The notes under the pieces: model-generated
The model's input: the letters and a program-made list of their open reading frames with translations, nothing else
Databases searched by the model: none
What the model was told of the DNA's origin: nothing
Translations under genes and position numbers: made by a program
DNA from: Montifringilla adamsi
Lineage: Eukaryota > Chordata > Aves > Passeriformes > Passeridae
Assembly: GCA_017590115.1 (NCBI GenBank)
Contig: JAGGNK010007559.1
Location: 4,424,020 to 4,488,019, forward strand
Direction of reading: 5' to 3'
Length of the DNA stretch: 64,000 nt
Part shown: one piece after another, positions 23,131-34,645 of the stretch
Layout: each line of letters starts with the position of its first letter
How positions within the stretch are numbered: the stretch's first letter is position 1

Positions 23131-24959
23131 ATTTTTAAGCACACAAGAATTTCAAATGAAAAGTGACATGGAAATACAAAGTATTGTTGCCTGTTCCTTT
23201 GAAACCTCGGGGCTCTTCTTTATCCACCAAGCAGGTCTAATTCTCCTTTTAATTACTTCCACCTTATATCACTACAGGACTCCAAAGTAATTATTTACAT
23301 TGTTGTAATAGAACAGATTCAGGCTGAGGTATCCTCGTTTCAGAACCAAGTAAAGATATTTGAGGATAGCTCAATTTTAGCTTAAACACACAAGGTGTTT
23401 CCTTGGCTGGTTATTCCACCCCTTTTCCCTTCCCCCCCAGATATTTGCTCCGCTCCCTTTTTCATCCAGATTGTTGCAGCACTTCACCTTCCTACAGTAT
23501 ATGTCACATAGTCTGAGTTTATACCACTTGCAAAAGATCAGTAACATTTCTCACATCTGGAAATGGTCAGTGACAGGGATACAATTCTCAGGAAAGCATA
23601 AACTTAAATTTTGCATAGTATGGTTTATATCAGATAGTCTAAAATTTTGAAGTACAGTTCCAATATTCATCTGTAAATTGGATCCTTGCAATCTACATTG
23701 CATGGTGGGAGAGATCTTCATGATAATTAACAGCTCTCTGGGGCAAGTTGAGACTTTTGCATTTTCTACTCAACCACCGTTCAGATGTGCCTGGCATTTG
23801 GGTCCCCAGCTGCCCAAGATCTTTTGACATCTCCAGGGTAAGCATGAATGACACCTCCACATCTTTCAGTGCAGTCAGCTTGAAAACCTGACAGTCCTTG
23901 GCCACTGCTGTCCCTGAATAACTTCACAGTGAAGCCACTTCTCTCTCTAGAACACAAATGCCTTTATTCTTGCTCTTTCCAACATAACTTGGCCTGCAGC
24001 TGAGTAGACTCATGAGCAGCAATACAGAACTCTTTTAGGAGAAATCCTCCTGTGCATCGTCCCTAGCAGCCACTCCTGTCTCAGGAGTCCTGCTGGCTGC
24101 TGAACAGGCTGCAGAACTCACCCTGTGGCTGTTAGTTTGGAACAAGCTGACAGCTCCCTGCAGCTCACTGCTTGGTGTGTTAGCCTGATTGTGTTTGACA
24201 TATGAGGTCAACAAGATCATCGGAAATGCCCCATTGCTGATCTTCTGAGGATCCTCAGAGTTCTCTCTGACAGCTGCTAAAGTGCCTGCCACAGATGCCA
24301 TAACCAGACAGGAAAGAAATATCTTCCCAAAAAGGTGGTTCCTGTGACTGCCACTTTGGGTAATTGTTCCTTACATATGAACATGAAGAGCCTTGCTTGT
24401 CTAATTATTGGGATGGCATGAAAAACTATCAATAGCTACAAACTTACAAACCTTGACTCTCTGAGCTAGTGAGATCATAGCTGCTGTGTTTTAGTTGGAA
24501 ATACATTAACATCACTGAAAAGGGGGAAAAGAGTCTAAAAGGGATGATTAATAGGAAATGGGAAGAATTTATTGCCATACCCATGCTATTGAATTAAGGA
24601 AATTTAGGTCAAATCCTAAGACACTGAAGATGGTTAAATTTCATTTCAACCGAGCTAATAGAGAAGCCACCAGGGTCTCCAGAATAATGAGGCTATTTTG
24701 AAAGTTTGAAAGTATAGCAGAGAACTCATGTGGATTTCTTCCCCTTTTTATATTTTTTTTTTTTGTTCCATCTGCCTCCAGATATTTAGGTCCTCACAGA
24801 GTGCTGGGTCACATTATCAAGCTTTCCCCCACAAAACTACAAAGCTTTTTGGAAATGAAAACTGAGATTTTTATGCGTCCACATGAGATAAGACTTGGGG
24901 CTCTAAGCAATGCACCAAATATTGCCAGACTTCCAATAACACCAGAAGATATGCCAGCA

Positions 24960-25006
24960 CTGTATTGATTTCAGCTGAGTGATGGTGATTTACACCAGGC
25001 CGGACA
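24960..25006. repeat. possible palindromic ancient repeat fragment
   Basis: TTTCAGCTGAG followed by GGTGATTTACACCAGG shares the GATTTACACCAG word with the clearer palindromic copies at 33.9-34.2 and 55.9 kb. It is short, and I give it low weight. Confidence 0.3.
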
Positions 25007-25199
25007 GTGCTCCCTGCTTTGTCTGTGAAGCTGTAAGTTTGGTTCTGCTCTGCAGTCGTGCAGGCCAGGCCCCGCTCACCGCTGCTCTGTTCCAATGTGC
25101 CCACAGCTGCTGTGGCACAGGGGAATGACCCTCACTCTCCTGATGTCCTCAGGCCCTCACTGCCCACCTGAGCCTCGGGATCCCACCTGTGCCAGCTCT

Positions 25200-25560
25200 C
25201 TCTCCCAGTGTCACAGCCTGTGCTCCCGGGGCGAGGCTGCAGTGTAACACAGACACGCCAGCTCTGGGAATAACATGGGAATCCTCCATGCCCGGCCACA
25301 GCCGGAGCTCTCGGGGACGCCGCGAAGCAGAGGCCGCTGTGAGCCTCACACAGGGGCTCCTCAGAGCTCAGCCTGACACATCCCACACGGCAGAGAGGGA
25401 CAAGCCAGAGCATTGTCACCTACACGGCACAAGCCAGACCATTGTCACCTACGCGGCACAGAAGGCAGCAAGGCCTGGCCACGGGGTGCCGCTGTTACCC
25501 AAACTTTGGAGCTGGGCACGCACCTTCCGCCACGGCGCGATGAGGGTGGGAACGCAAAAC
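25200..25560. other. small CpG-rich segment
   Basis: CpG dinucleotides are frequent here (for example CCCGGGGCGAGG, CGGGGACGCCGCGAAG and CACGGCGCGATGAGG), in contrast to the CpG-poor flanks. It is weaker than the island at 39.3 kb. It might be a minor promoter, an old exon or repeat, or simply a local GC peak. No consensus splice site or TATA box stands out. Confidence 0.45.
25401..25458. repeat. 29-bp tandem duplication
   Basis: Two head-to-tail units start CAAGCCAGA at 25,401 and 25,430 and contain CATTGTCACCTAC. They differ at two positions, one of them an A/G change that creates a CpG in the second unit. Confidence 0.92.
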
Positions 25561-26835
25561 CCCTGTCCCTTTAAACAGGAGGAGAGAGGAAAAAAAGAAA
25601 AAAAAAAAAATCAGTGTGGTATCATCATCTCTTTCTTGCCCCTTTAAAATGCTCAACTTCTCCCCGTCCTCCCCTCTTCTTTTCTCCTGGGAATCAGGAT
25701 TCCTAAACTCTGCTTGGAACCAAAGTTCAGAGTTTTTGGCAGTGCAAAGAGACTCAAATGAGAGCTAAATTAAACCTTTTCAAAACCTCCCAAGCCAGCA
25801 GAGTAGCAGACAAGAGGCACATTCCAGGACAGTGTGGGAGATCTGAGTGTGGAGGCAGACAGCAAAGGCAAAGGTGATGCTTTTGCAGGGATGCCAACCC
25901 GTCTGTGCTGGCCCCGGCGCCGCAGAAGCAGGGCCAGGGCTACTGTCCCCACAGAAATAAAAACCCCTCCCAGATATTCTCCTGTCCAGGCTAAGCATTT
26001 GTTGTTAATTCCAAAGAGGACAGTCAGCAGCGGAGCACCACGCTGGGATGATGGTGAGGATTTACAGAAGTTCAGCACAGAGGGGGGTGAGTGGAGGCAA
26101 GAGTGGCTCAGGGCAAGGCTGCAGTCTGGCTTTGGGGGTAACAAGGCCACAAAGGAGAACCCATGAGAATGAAGCACCCCTAATCTTCCGTAGATTTTCT
26201 GTTCATGTCTGCTACAGAGTGAACGGAAGGCCATGGGAAGGTTTCCTGCCAGCTTTACTGACAGTGACATTCGCTCACCATTTCTTTCCTTGTCGTTCTG
26301 AAGCAGCTTTGAAACAGAAGCACATCAAGTAGAACAGGGATGGGCAGAAGAAACTGTATAAAATTCCCTTCTAGCACCATGCTGACCTCCTGCTAGGAAT
26401 GCTTGGATAACTTCAGTTTTGAGGAATTCTGCATTTTGTCACAATTTAATAACTGAAGGACATTTCTTTGGAAAAACTAGAAAGTACTGACTTTTCCGAG
26501 CTTTAAACCAAGATTTTCCCCAAGATAAGGGAAAGAAGCTTATTGAAACCATTTTTTACCTCCATCATTTTGTATAAACTCTTTCATTTAAGTTTTTTTG
26601 AACAGCAAAATGGAAACATTTAATCCAAGAAAGATCTGGTTTCATTGTGCATGGGCCACAGACACTGTGGTGTACACATGAGCTACATATGGGTGAACCA
26701 AAGGAGCTGGTCTGAGGAGTTTCCATTTTTTAGGTATTTTTCTATGAACATTGATGGAAATTCACCATTATTGGTCTCTAAAACAAGCCAGACAAGCATC
26801 TTATTAGAAGGGATTTAGGTGGAGTTCATTTTGTT

Positions 26836-26886
26836 TAGAGCAAGCAGAGGGACTGAACCAGACCCTTTAGGTCTATGATTCTATGG
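26836..26886 (+). mobile_element. CR1 LINE 3' end
   Basis: The segment reads AGAGCAAGCAGAGGGACTG, AACCAGACCCTTTAGG, then TCTATGATTCTATGG. It matches the 3' end of avian CR1 LINEs: GCAGAGG-ACTGGACCAGATGACC, then short repeats of ATTCTATG. Part of the region before the tail appears deleted. CR1 copies are usually truncated at the 5' end, and only the last tens of bases are recognisable here. It contains no coding sequence. Confidence 0.75.
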
Positions 26887-29800
26887 CAACACCACAATCT
26901 CTACAAAACTGTATGGTTTGTTCCCAGAACCATAAATCTGGCCTGGCATCACTGGAAACTCAGTGTTGGAAAGCTCAGTTTAATTTCAGATTTATTGCAG
27001 TAATCAAAACTGAACAAAATCAGCCCAGGACCAAGTCTCCTACCTGAACCTGTGACTTGTGGAATGAAAGTTGCTTGAATTTTCTGGTACTTACAAATTC
27101 CTGCTGGATCAGAAATGTCACAATCATTTTATGTCTTGGCTTTCAGTAGAATTGCAATCAGAGTGGTTGCCCCAGACAAACAAAATAAACCCCTGTGTCT
27201 CAGTCTGTTGGTGGCTCAGGAAGGCATAGTGCACTCTATTAATTTTTAAAAAATTATATAATATCCTTATGCGAATGAAAAATTGCAATGTCAGGCAGTG
27301 ACTGAGCCATCCCTTCTGTCTACATTAATTCCTACTCTGTGGTTCATTGTTTTCCTGGGTGGTCCTTACCAAAGTCAGGGAGGGGAAAACCAGATGGAAT
27401 TGAATGACTGACCCCCAGTCCTATGGAACTGTTGTCCATTGTTTGTAAGGCTAACATTCTGTTGAGTAGCAGACCCTTGGATGAATAAAAATGGGTTTAC
27501 TTATTTTGCCCAAATTCACTGATCTATCTGCAACTGACATCATAATCACGTCCACAAACCATCACTGAAATTTTTATTGTTGGGGCAGCCAAACACTAAA
27601 AAGACACTGGATCCCAAATCAGCAGGTCCCAACTAAAGAGCACCAGAACACTGGCTAGTCAAAACTGACACATCACTGTTTTGTCATAAGGCCACTTAAA
27701 ATTTTAAATTACATTTTAAAATCTAGATGTTTGAATTTCACTGCACTTAGAGCAGACGACTGAACCATTTGCTGTAAAATATATCCAAAGAGTTTATACC
27801 TTTCACTGAAAAACTACTGGCCAACCTCTTAGCAAGATAAGAATCTAATTATATACTTTTAAAGTGACATTTAGAGGCCTCAGTACTTTTCATATTTGAT
27901 CTCCGATCTTAGAACTGGCATCTGTTTCTCCTTTTAGTTAAGAAATGGAAAGACTATTTACATATTCTTAGGAGTATATTTCCAATTAAATCTTTTTCAG
28001 AACTGCACTCTCAACATTTCATATTAGGTTTCTTGGCAGACAACTATCTTTTTCTTTAAGAGATTTATTTATTCAGTTGGATAGTTTTTTTCATCCTTTG
28101 CCTGGGCACTGGAGTCTTCGGCCTCACCATCCTATAATTAGAAAAATGACCCTACTTAGAAGTTTTACAGCTCTGCTCCAAAACATCATCTTCCCTGTCC
28201 ATTTATTTATCCACCTTTTTACTGATGTGGCTTCATCTAGTAACTGCCTTTCTCCTGCAATCTGCAGCAGAGTAAATTTAAGCAGGCATTTAGAAACTTG
28301 TTATCAAATACCAACATCCAAACCAAGAAATCAGCTCTTTGAATGATAAAAAAAATTTCTATAGTCAATGAGAAGACAAGAGAAACAAAGGGAAAATACA
28401 GACTCTTATATTTTACGTAAGATTTTAAAAACAATTCCTTCTGTCCCAAGTGTAAAAATTGTTCCTATCCCAAACCATAGACAGAAGTCCCTATTACAGT
28501 TTCCCTAATGGGTCTATATACATTTGCTATTTAGTTTTCAGGTAATGAAGTTGTCTGCCCAGGAGTACCAGCACAGACTTAATAACCAGAAATCAACTCC
28601 CCAGCATTTGAACCCCACTCCAGGGCAGAGGAGCAGAGCTGTGTCCTTGCCCTCTCCGGGGATCTGACAATGGATATCTTCTGCAACGTGCCTGGAAAGT
28701 CACCAAATCTGGGCTCCTTTGGACTGGGGTGTGAAGCAGATTCCAGAATATTTCCAATGCCTCACAAAAGACACCCTACCAGCACCCTCTGTGTCATGGA
28801 GCAGGGCAGGTCCTTCCCCCAGCACTGCTGTGACAACAGCAGGGCTCACTGGACACGTCCTTGGTGGCACCACTGTGAATCCCATTGACCTCCCAGTTGT
28901 TCTTCTGCTCGCCACTGCAATTCAGTTCATCAGAAACAGATATTCAGGATTTAGTATCCAAATACCAGAATAATAAATAGAAGGAGCTTTGGCCTGTTAG
29001 ATCTAAATGGTGTTTCCTTACTCGTTATAATAAAACATTAAATCTAAGCCTAGCATGAGTAAACCCTTAAATGGTATCTAGTGCAGTTATCTAAGGAACA
29101 CACAAGTGACACCATCTGCACTTTCCGACAGAGGAATAGGTGGGTTACAAGATTCTTCAGAAGCGTTTTGTGGGCCCAGGTTCAGGTGTGCATCCTACAT
29201 AGCTGTACCCCCACAGGGGCCACCAGAGCTGCAGAGAAACCTCCCCACAGCTGCACCAGGGCCACAGGAGCCAGTTGTTCCTGGTATGCAGCTCATAGCT
29301 TGACCATCTCATCTGCATTTTACTCAGCTTTTGTTCTGTATTGTTCTCTTTAGGAACCTCTCTCTGATCACAGTACAGTTAAACAACCATTTTAGTCCTA
29401 AGTTAGACAAAGTGGTTACTTCCAGCCACTCCCCAGCTCCCTCTCCACTCAAGCAAGGCAATCTTTGGGGTGATCAAGGACAATCCAGACCAAAAAAATC
29501 AACTTAAACAAGATATTTGTCTGTAAAAATCAGATGAAGGCCTTATAAACAAAATATTATTTTGCTCCAGTTTGCAATTTGTTTTGAATAATCTGTGATC
29601 TGTATGAAGGACTTGGAAACTATTGTGTGATAAAGCACATCGATGGGCTGCCTAGAGGCAGGAGGCCTGGGAATTGAAAACTATGAGCCACCAGTGCTGT
29701 AACTCCTCTTTCTTCCACAGTGCCAGTCCAGAACAACTTCATGGCCTTCAGGGCAATTTCTTCTGCATGAAGAGCCAGATGAGACTCCGGTCTCCAGCAT

Positions 29801-32800
29801 AAGATGGAAAGATGGAGGTTGTAATTCCATCCGGGGGATGGGGTGTGGTTTGCAGACATCAATGAGCCACAGCACATCCCCTCTTGTGGTTCCTGATGTC
29901 ATTGGAATGACTCAATAGAATTACAGCCTTATGTCGAGCTGGGTGTATATTATTCTACCGAAATTAAAGCTTTTGAAATAGGAGCTTATTGTTTTTAATA
30001 ACTTCAGTTATGTAATTCCTTTCTCATGTTAGTGCTTCAATAAACATTTCTTATGTTAAATTTTACTCCAGATCCATCCTTGCCAGTCTTAGGCTCAGAA
30101 CTGATATATTGGAATAATCCTTTTCGTTTTAAGTCCCACAGACACTGTGCTGTTCACATGATGTCATTCTGTGTATATTCCTTCATTTACTACTGGTGAG
30201 TCATTATTATCGTAGCTAATAGAAAGAGGATTATCTCTTTATTAAATCAAAGGCATGGCATTTTGTTGGTTGTGCTTTGCCTCCTTGATTTTTAACCCTT
30301 TAAATTACACGTGTCAGGATTTTTCAGCACTGGCTGTTGTTGGTGAGAGGCACAGAGCTTCTGCTAGAAAGCCACCACAAAGAGCTCAGGGAAATTAGGA
30401 CTGTTAATTCCTCACTAGAGATCATACAGGAGTACCATGACACAGCAAGTCAGAACCAAAACAGTGTGAGAGTCTTTGAGAGCCTGGATATTGGCTTCTC
30501 ACCTTTTTAAATTAATAAATTAAAAAGTCACCTCTTTTAATTCATAGAAGAAAACTGATCTCTACCCCAACATCAGTGCTTATAATCACAGCTGTGATTA
30601 TGATATATTGCAAAGACAGTAGCAGCAGTCATGAGGTATTTATACAAATTAAGGGATCGGTATTGTGAGAAAAGACCTGTAGGAAACAGGACTACCTTCC
30701 TGGGAAGATGAAGAAATGCAACTCTATAGTTTAGAAAGGCAAATATTTATCATAATGTTTTCTGAGGAACTGCTGTCATGCAATACAAGCTTTTTCAGAG
30801 GCTGCGGAGCTATGAAGAATTAAAAGAACAGCTAGAGAAATTAATGTCTGCATTACTACACAAACTATTTGGAAATCAGCATTTCTTCTAATAGGAAATT
30901 TCAGCATTTAGAATCTGTTTTCATTCTGAATTGAAATTTCAGTTTTCCCCCACAACCCAGCATTTCTAAGACTTTCCAAGTTTCAGAATTAGCTGAACCT
31001 TTTTATTATAATCATGTAGAAACAAGGAAATCTACCAATGCAACTTTATGGTATTAAATACCTATCTTTGTAAGCTTAGTATAAAAATGGAAATCTAGAC
31101 AGCAATTAAAATTATGGAGTCAAACCAAACTACTTCAACTTCATAACATTCCTCTCAAAAAAGCCAAGATGCTGCTTTTTAACTTTCCCATGGAAAATTT
31201 TTCCAAAACTGATGCTCTCCCTGGAGAAACACTTCAATTTTAGTTGAACTGCATTTATCAATAGAAAACTGCTCAGTCAAAAAGAATTTCAAAGAGTTCT
31301 ACTTAATATAAACAGTGATCTTTGCTGTGATAGAAACAAAAGCTACCCATTTGCATTATGGCAAGAAAAATGATTCCAGAAACAGCCCCTAGACCTGTGA
31401 TATCTCATTGCAGCAAAGTTTCCATGAGGGGCTGGTAAGAAAGGCCTTAAAGAACCTGTCATCAGTCCTGGCTTTCTCTGCTTTAAAGCAGAAGATGCCA
31501 AGCCAGCCACCACCCCAGAGGAAACAGCAGCTGCAGGTAGAGTGTTCAAGACTGAATGAAATCTTTCTGGCACGTTTCTTCCTCTTATCTCCCCTCTCAT
31601 CCATTATCAGACAGCAGATTATAGTAAAGAACACAAGGCTGAAACACAATTATCCATGGACATGTTGGAGGACTCACAAATCTGCTAATGTTACTAACAA
31701 GCCAAGTCCCCCACTGCAGAACCTATCAGCAGTCCAGACGGAGGCTTAACTGTTAATGAAACCTAAACCTTAGCAGCAGGGATAAATTTCAAACTTCTTG
31801 TGGCTTAACCCTGGAACCCAATACATCACAGAAACTTTTAAGAATTACCGAAAGAACAAGCAGTGTTGGTAAATCACCATAAGTAAATCTTAGCTGATTT
31901 TTCATCTGAGGTCTCTAAGCAGCAAGACATGGTCATTGAAATTACATCTTGTGTTTTTGTTGCAGCTTCTCACAATTCACCATTAAAATACTGCAACAAT
32001 GGGATCAGGACTAGGGTATCAATGCCTTTAACGAGAAGGAATATGCTTCTGGATTCACAACCCCAGCACAGCAGCCAGGATTAATCTGGTGCTGAGAAAG
32101 TCAACAGCTTTAGAGACATGGGTCCTTCATACAGCACCACTTATGTAACCAGAAGCACAGAAATCTGTTGCAAAGTTATGCTATTATAGTATTCTTTACT
32201 GTTAATGACACTGTTTGGAAAGAGATGCTTATCTTGGATTATCTTGCCCTTTTCCCTCAAATAAGTATGTCCCATTTTCAGAGAAGCATAAGGTAAATGG
32301 GGAAAGAGTGGGGGAAATAAGGAATTCTTATTCCAAAATAATTATCCAGGCATAGATCTGAATTGGGATGACTACAGTGGTACAGACAAGCTTTAAGTCA
32401 AGCACAGACAAGATTTATGAAACACCTTGGGCACAGGCCACAAAATACCTTGAGGAATAGGGTTCAGACCTTGAACTTGACTCAATATTCTTGGAAAGGA
32501 CAATTTGGAATTCTCATTGTAGCAGCTACTGAGGAAGTATATTAGAGACAATGCAGTCAACAACAAAATCTCTGTCCTTCAGCACTCCAGATGTACAACA
32601 GGGGTACTCAGTGGGGATAATACACATTGTACATCTCACCATGTGTTATAAAAGCTTTTTGTCAATAGTTCCGATTTAGATTGGAAATATATAAAGATTA
32701 ATAAGAAACTCTGTGTATTACAGAACCACTTACAAGCAGAGCTTGATAGAAATACGACAGTAAACTAAAAGATGCTTTGTTGTCATTGACAAATCAACTG

Positions 32801-33343
32801 CACTGCACTGAAAGAGCATCACACAATCACCACACTCGTGTTTACCAATCATGAGGAGCTGTTTTCCCCAATCTCATTGTATATACAAACATAAAGATTT
32901 GTATGGATGACTATGAAATGCACTAAAACACAAGCTTCCACTGACCCAAGCTGCTCCCCACTAGAGGGGAGAGAAGAGCAGTTGCTTTGCCTAAATGCAT
33001 GAAACATAACAAAATCAAAACCACAGTCAGGAGAGTAACATACAATTCTAAATGGAACTTGAAAACTTGAGAAGTCATTTAAGGGAACCACATTAAATGC
33101 TAAATGTTTAATGGGACCCATGTGTCTCAGGCAGAGAAAGAGAGTGAGAGAAATGTAACAGAGGAAATCAAGGAGACAATATGTCTGTGCGACTTGTTCT
33201 AATTAGGGGCACAGTGCTGGTGAGGATCATTCATTATAATTTAGTTAAATCTTTAGCATGGCAAAGGCACCTCTGTAGAGTGGTATAAAACCAAAGACTC
33301 CCAGTCATAAAGCGAGTTAAGGCCCATAGAAGAGAGGTTAATT
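26887..33343. other. noncoding DNA, nothing recognised
   Basis: A long AT-rich stretch with short frames only (113 codons at most, 31.4-31.7 kb plus strand). A GC-richer patch at 28.6-28.9 kb carries overlapping chance frames. I found no repeat, RNA gene or promoter that I could defend. Confidence 0.55.
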
Positions 33344-33521
33344 TCAGTCATTTGTGAATGCTAAAGGCAGCACATCCCAGGAATACCAGCCCTTCTTTCC
33401 TGCCGCAGCGCCGTGCTCCAGCTCGCAGATGTCTGCAAATTTGGCATGTGGGGGCTGGTACTGGGAGGGCACTGGCGTGTTGTCTCCAACTTGTCTGTCG
33501 CTAAACTGAGTGGATCTGTTT
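33344..33521 (-). CDS. candidate terminal coding exon, protein unknown
   Basis: A minus-strand frame runs about 58 codons from a candidate 3' splice site to a TGA stop at 33,344-33,346. The acceptor is preceded by a long pyrimidine-rich stretch (33,525-33,560 on the minus strand) with AG at 33,522-33,523 or 33,516-33,517, both giving the same reading frame. The peptide includes SDRQVGDNTPVPSQYQPP, then FADICELEHG, and ends SWDVLPLAFTND. It is compositionally protein-like, with Trp, Tyr, Cys and mixed charge and no low complexity. The coding part holds several CpGs in otherwise CpG-poor DNA, which often marks exons. I do not recognise the family. An upstream exon would have to end two bases into a codon. 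The CpG island at 39.3 kb is a plausible promoter. It could still be a chance frame. Confidence 0.4.
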
Positions 33522-33910
33522 CTTTTAGCAGGGGTGGGAAAGGAGTTCAAAGAAAGAATCAAAACAATCCATCCATCCAAGCTTTGGAATATCTGAACTG
33601 AGCCCAAATATCACCAAGCACTTCCCAATCTCTGCTTTGAAACAGGAGAACGGACAATGATTTGCAGCAGTTTGAGATGATTTACACACACACAGCATGT
33701 GTAACACTCCAGTGTTATTTTAAAACTTACAAAGCATCACAAGAGCGAGTGGGGGTCAGGTTCAGGTTTGTGACACCAGCTTGGCTTGTTGCACACCAGA
33801 GCAGCAGAACCAGCTTCAGCTGTGTTTCCCCACAGCAAATCAGGGGCACAGGGGACCTAATTCACATTGCATTTGCTATTGTGTATTTTAGGAGTAATTC
33901 TGTTTAAATG

Positions 33911-34092
33911 TGGGTCAGATTCTTAGCTGGTGTAAAGCAGCTGAGCTGCCTGCATTCCAGTGCAGATAAACTAATTCACACCAGCTGAAGGCTGGGCCAG
34001 TGGAATTACATTGCTGTAAATCCAGCGTCAGATCAGAACGGTGTTAACCTGTGTTAGCACTGGTGGAACTGAGAACAGAATTTAACCCACAA
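33911..34092. repeat. palindromic ancient interspersed repeat
   Basis: An inverted repeat spans 33,911-33,998. The left arm GGTCAGATTCTTAGCTGGTG pairs, with some mismatches, with a right arm reading CACACCAGCTGAAGGCTGGG. A second related part follows (GGAATTACATTGCTGTAAAT, then GCACTGGTGGAACTGAG). From memory, many turtle, crocodile and bird sequences carry old repeats built from AGCTGGTGTAAA and its complement TTTACACCAGCT. I cannot give the family a name. Confidence 0.55.
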
Positions 34093-34149
34093 CATTTTGA
34101 CACCATTCCAAATATTCGTAAAACCCGTAATAATTTTAAGTGTAAATGT

Positions 34150-34211
34150 GCCAAATTCACCCTGGTGTCATTCAGAGTCCAAAAAAACTACACCCTAGGG
34201 ATAAATTTGGC
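34150..34211. repeat. second palindromic ancient repeat
   Basis: The left end GCCAAATTCACCCTGGTGT and right end CACCCTAGGGATAAATTTGGC (read inward as GCCAAATTTATCCCTAGGGTG) form an imperfect 62-bp palindrome. It is built from the same kind of words as the copy 50 bp to its left. The two may be one composite element. Confidence 0.55.
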
Positions 34212-34499
34212 TCTGCATATTTAATCTGAGTACACGGCATCATCCCAGCAAGGAAAGCAAATGAGCAATAAACATAAGTTTGCTGTTAAATGTTGTCTTC
34301 TTGCTCCTCAGCTTCCTAGTATGTTTTGTTTTTGGAGCTTATTTAAACGAGCAGTTTATGGTTTGATCAAGTCCTAAACAGGAAACCTAAAGGGTTTGTA
34401 AAACGTTGAGTGTTCTAATTACAACTAACCTAAAAAACCCCTGAATCGTGGCAATCTTCATTTCTATTATACCTGCTGTTCCTGTGATGGGATTGTTTC
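34212..34499. other. noncoding DNA between repeats
   Basis: AT-rich spacer with no recognised feature. Confidence 0.6.
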
Positions 34500-34645
34500 C
34501 TAGTGGTTAACACAGACATCAGGGAGTCAGGATTCTTGAGGTCTAACTCTCAGCTTTGCCATGGACTTGTTGTGTGGGCTTGGGGGAATTATTTAAGTTC
34601 TCTGTGCTTGAGTTCACTTATATGGTGTGGGACAATTAATGATCA
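34500..34645 (+). repeat. MIR SINE
   Basis: This is one of the clearest MIRs in the window. TAGTGGTTAACACAGACATC covers the tRNA-like head. Then come AGTCAGGATTCTTGAGGTCT, CTCAGCTTTGCCATGGACTT, GTTGTGTGGGCTTGGGGGAA and TTAAGTTCTCTGTGCTTGAG. The order matches the MIR consensus (GTGGTTAA, AGTCAGA, TTCGAATC, GCTCTGCCACTTACTAGCTG, TGTGACCTTGGGCAA, CTTAACCTCTCTGTGCCTCAG). The region after 34,645 is AT-rich and may include more of the tail. Confidence 0.88.

Larger units (their letters stand above)
23131..26835. other. noncoding DNA with a CpG-containing patch
   Basis: No gene was identified. 25.08-25.56 kb is GC-rich and holds many more CpG dinucleotides than its surroundings. It is followed at 25,577-25,610 by an almost pure purine run. 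Overlapping frames of 110-166 codons on both strands at 25.2-26.3 kb look like by-products of base composition. Confidence 0.5.

Noticed and set aside
25770..26270. 166-codon minus-strand frame with a hydrophobic stretch
   Set aside because: Overlapping frames of similar length are open on both strands. The hydrophobic stretch before an arginine run is not in a recognisable protein context. Likely a base-composition effect.
33727..33815. Minus-strand exon candidate ending at a GTAAGT donor (33,727 side)
   Set aside because: The donor is good, but the acceptor lacks a pyrimidine tract and the open frame is only 30 codons with no resemblance to a protein.
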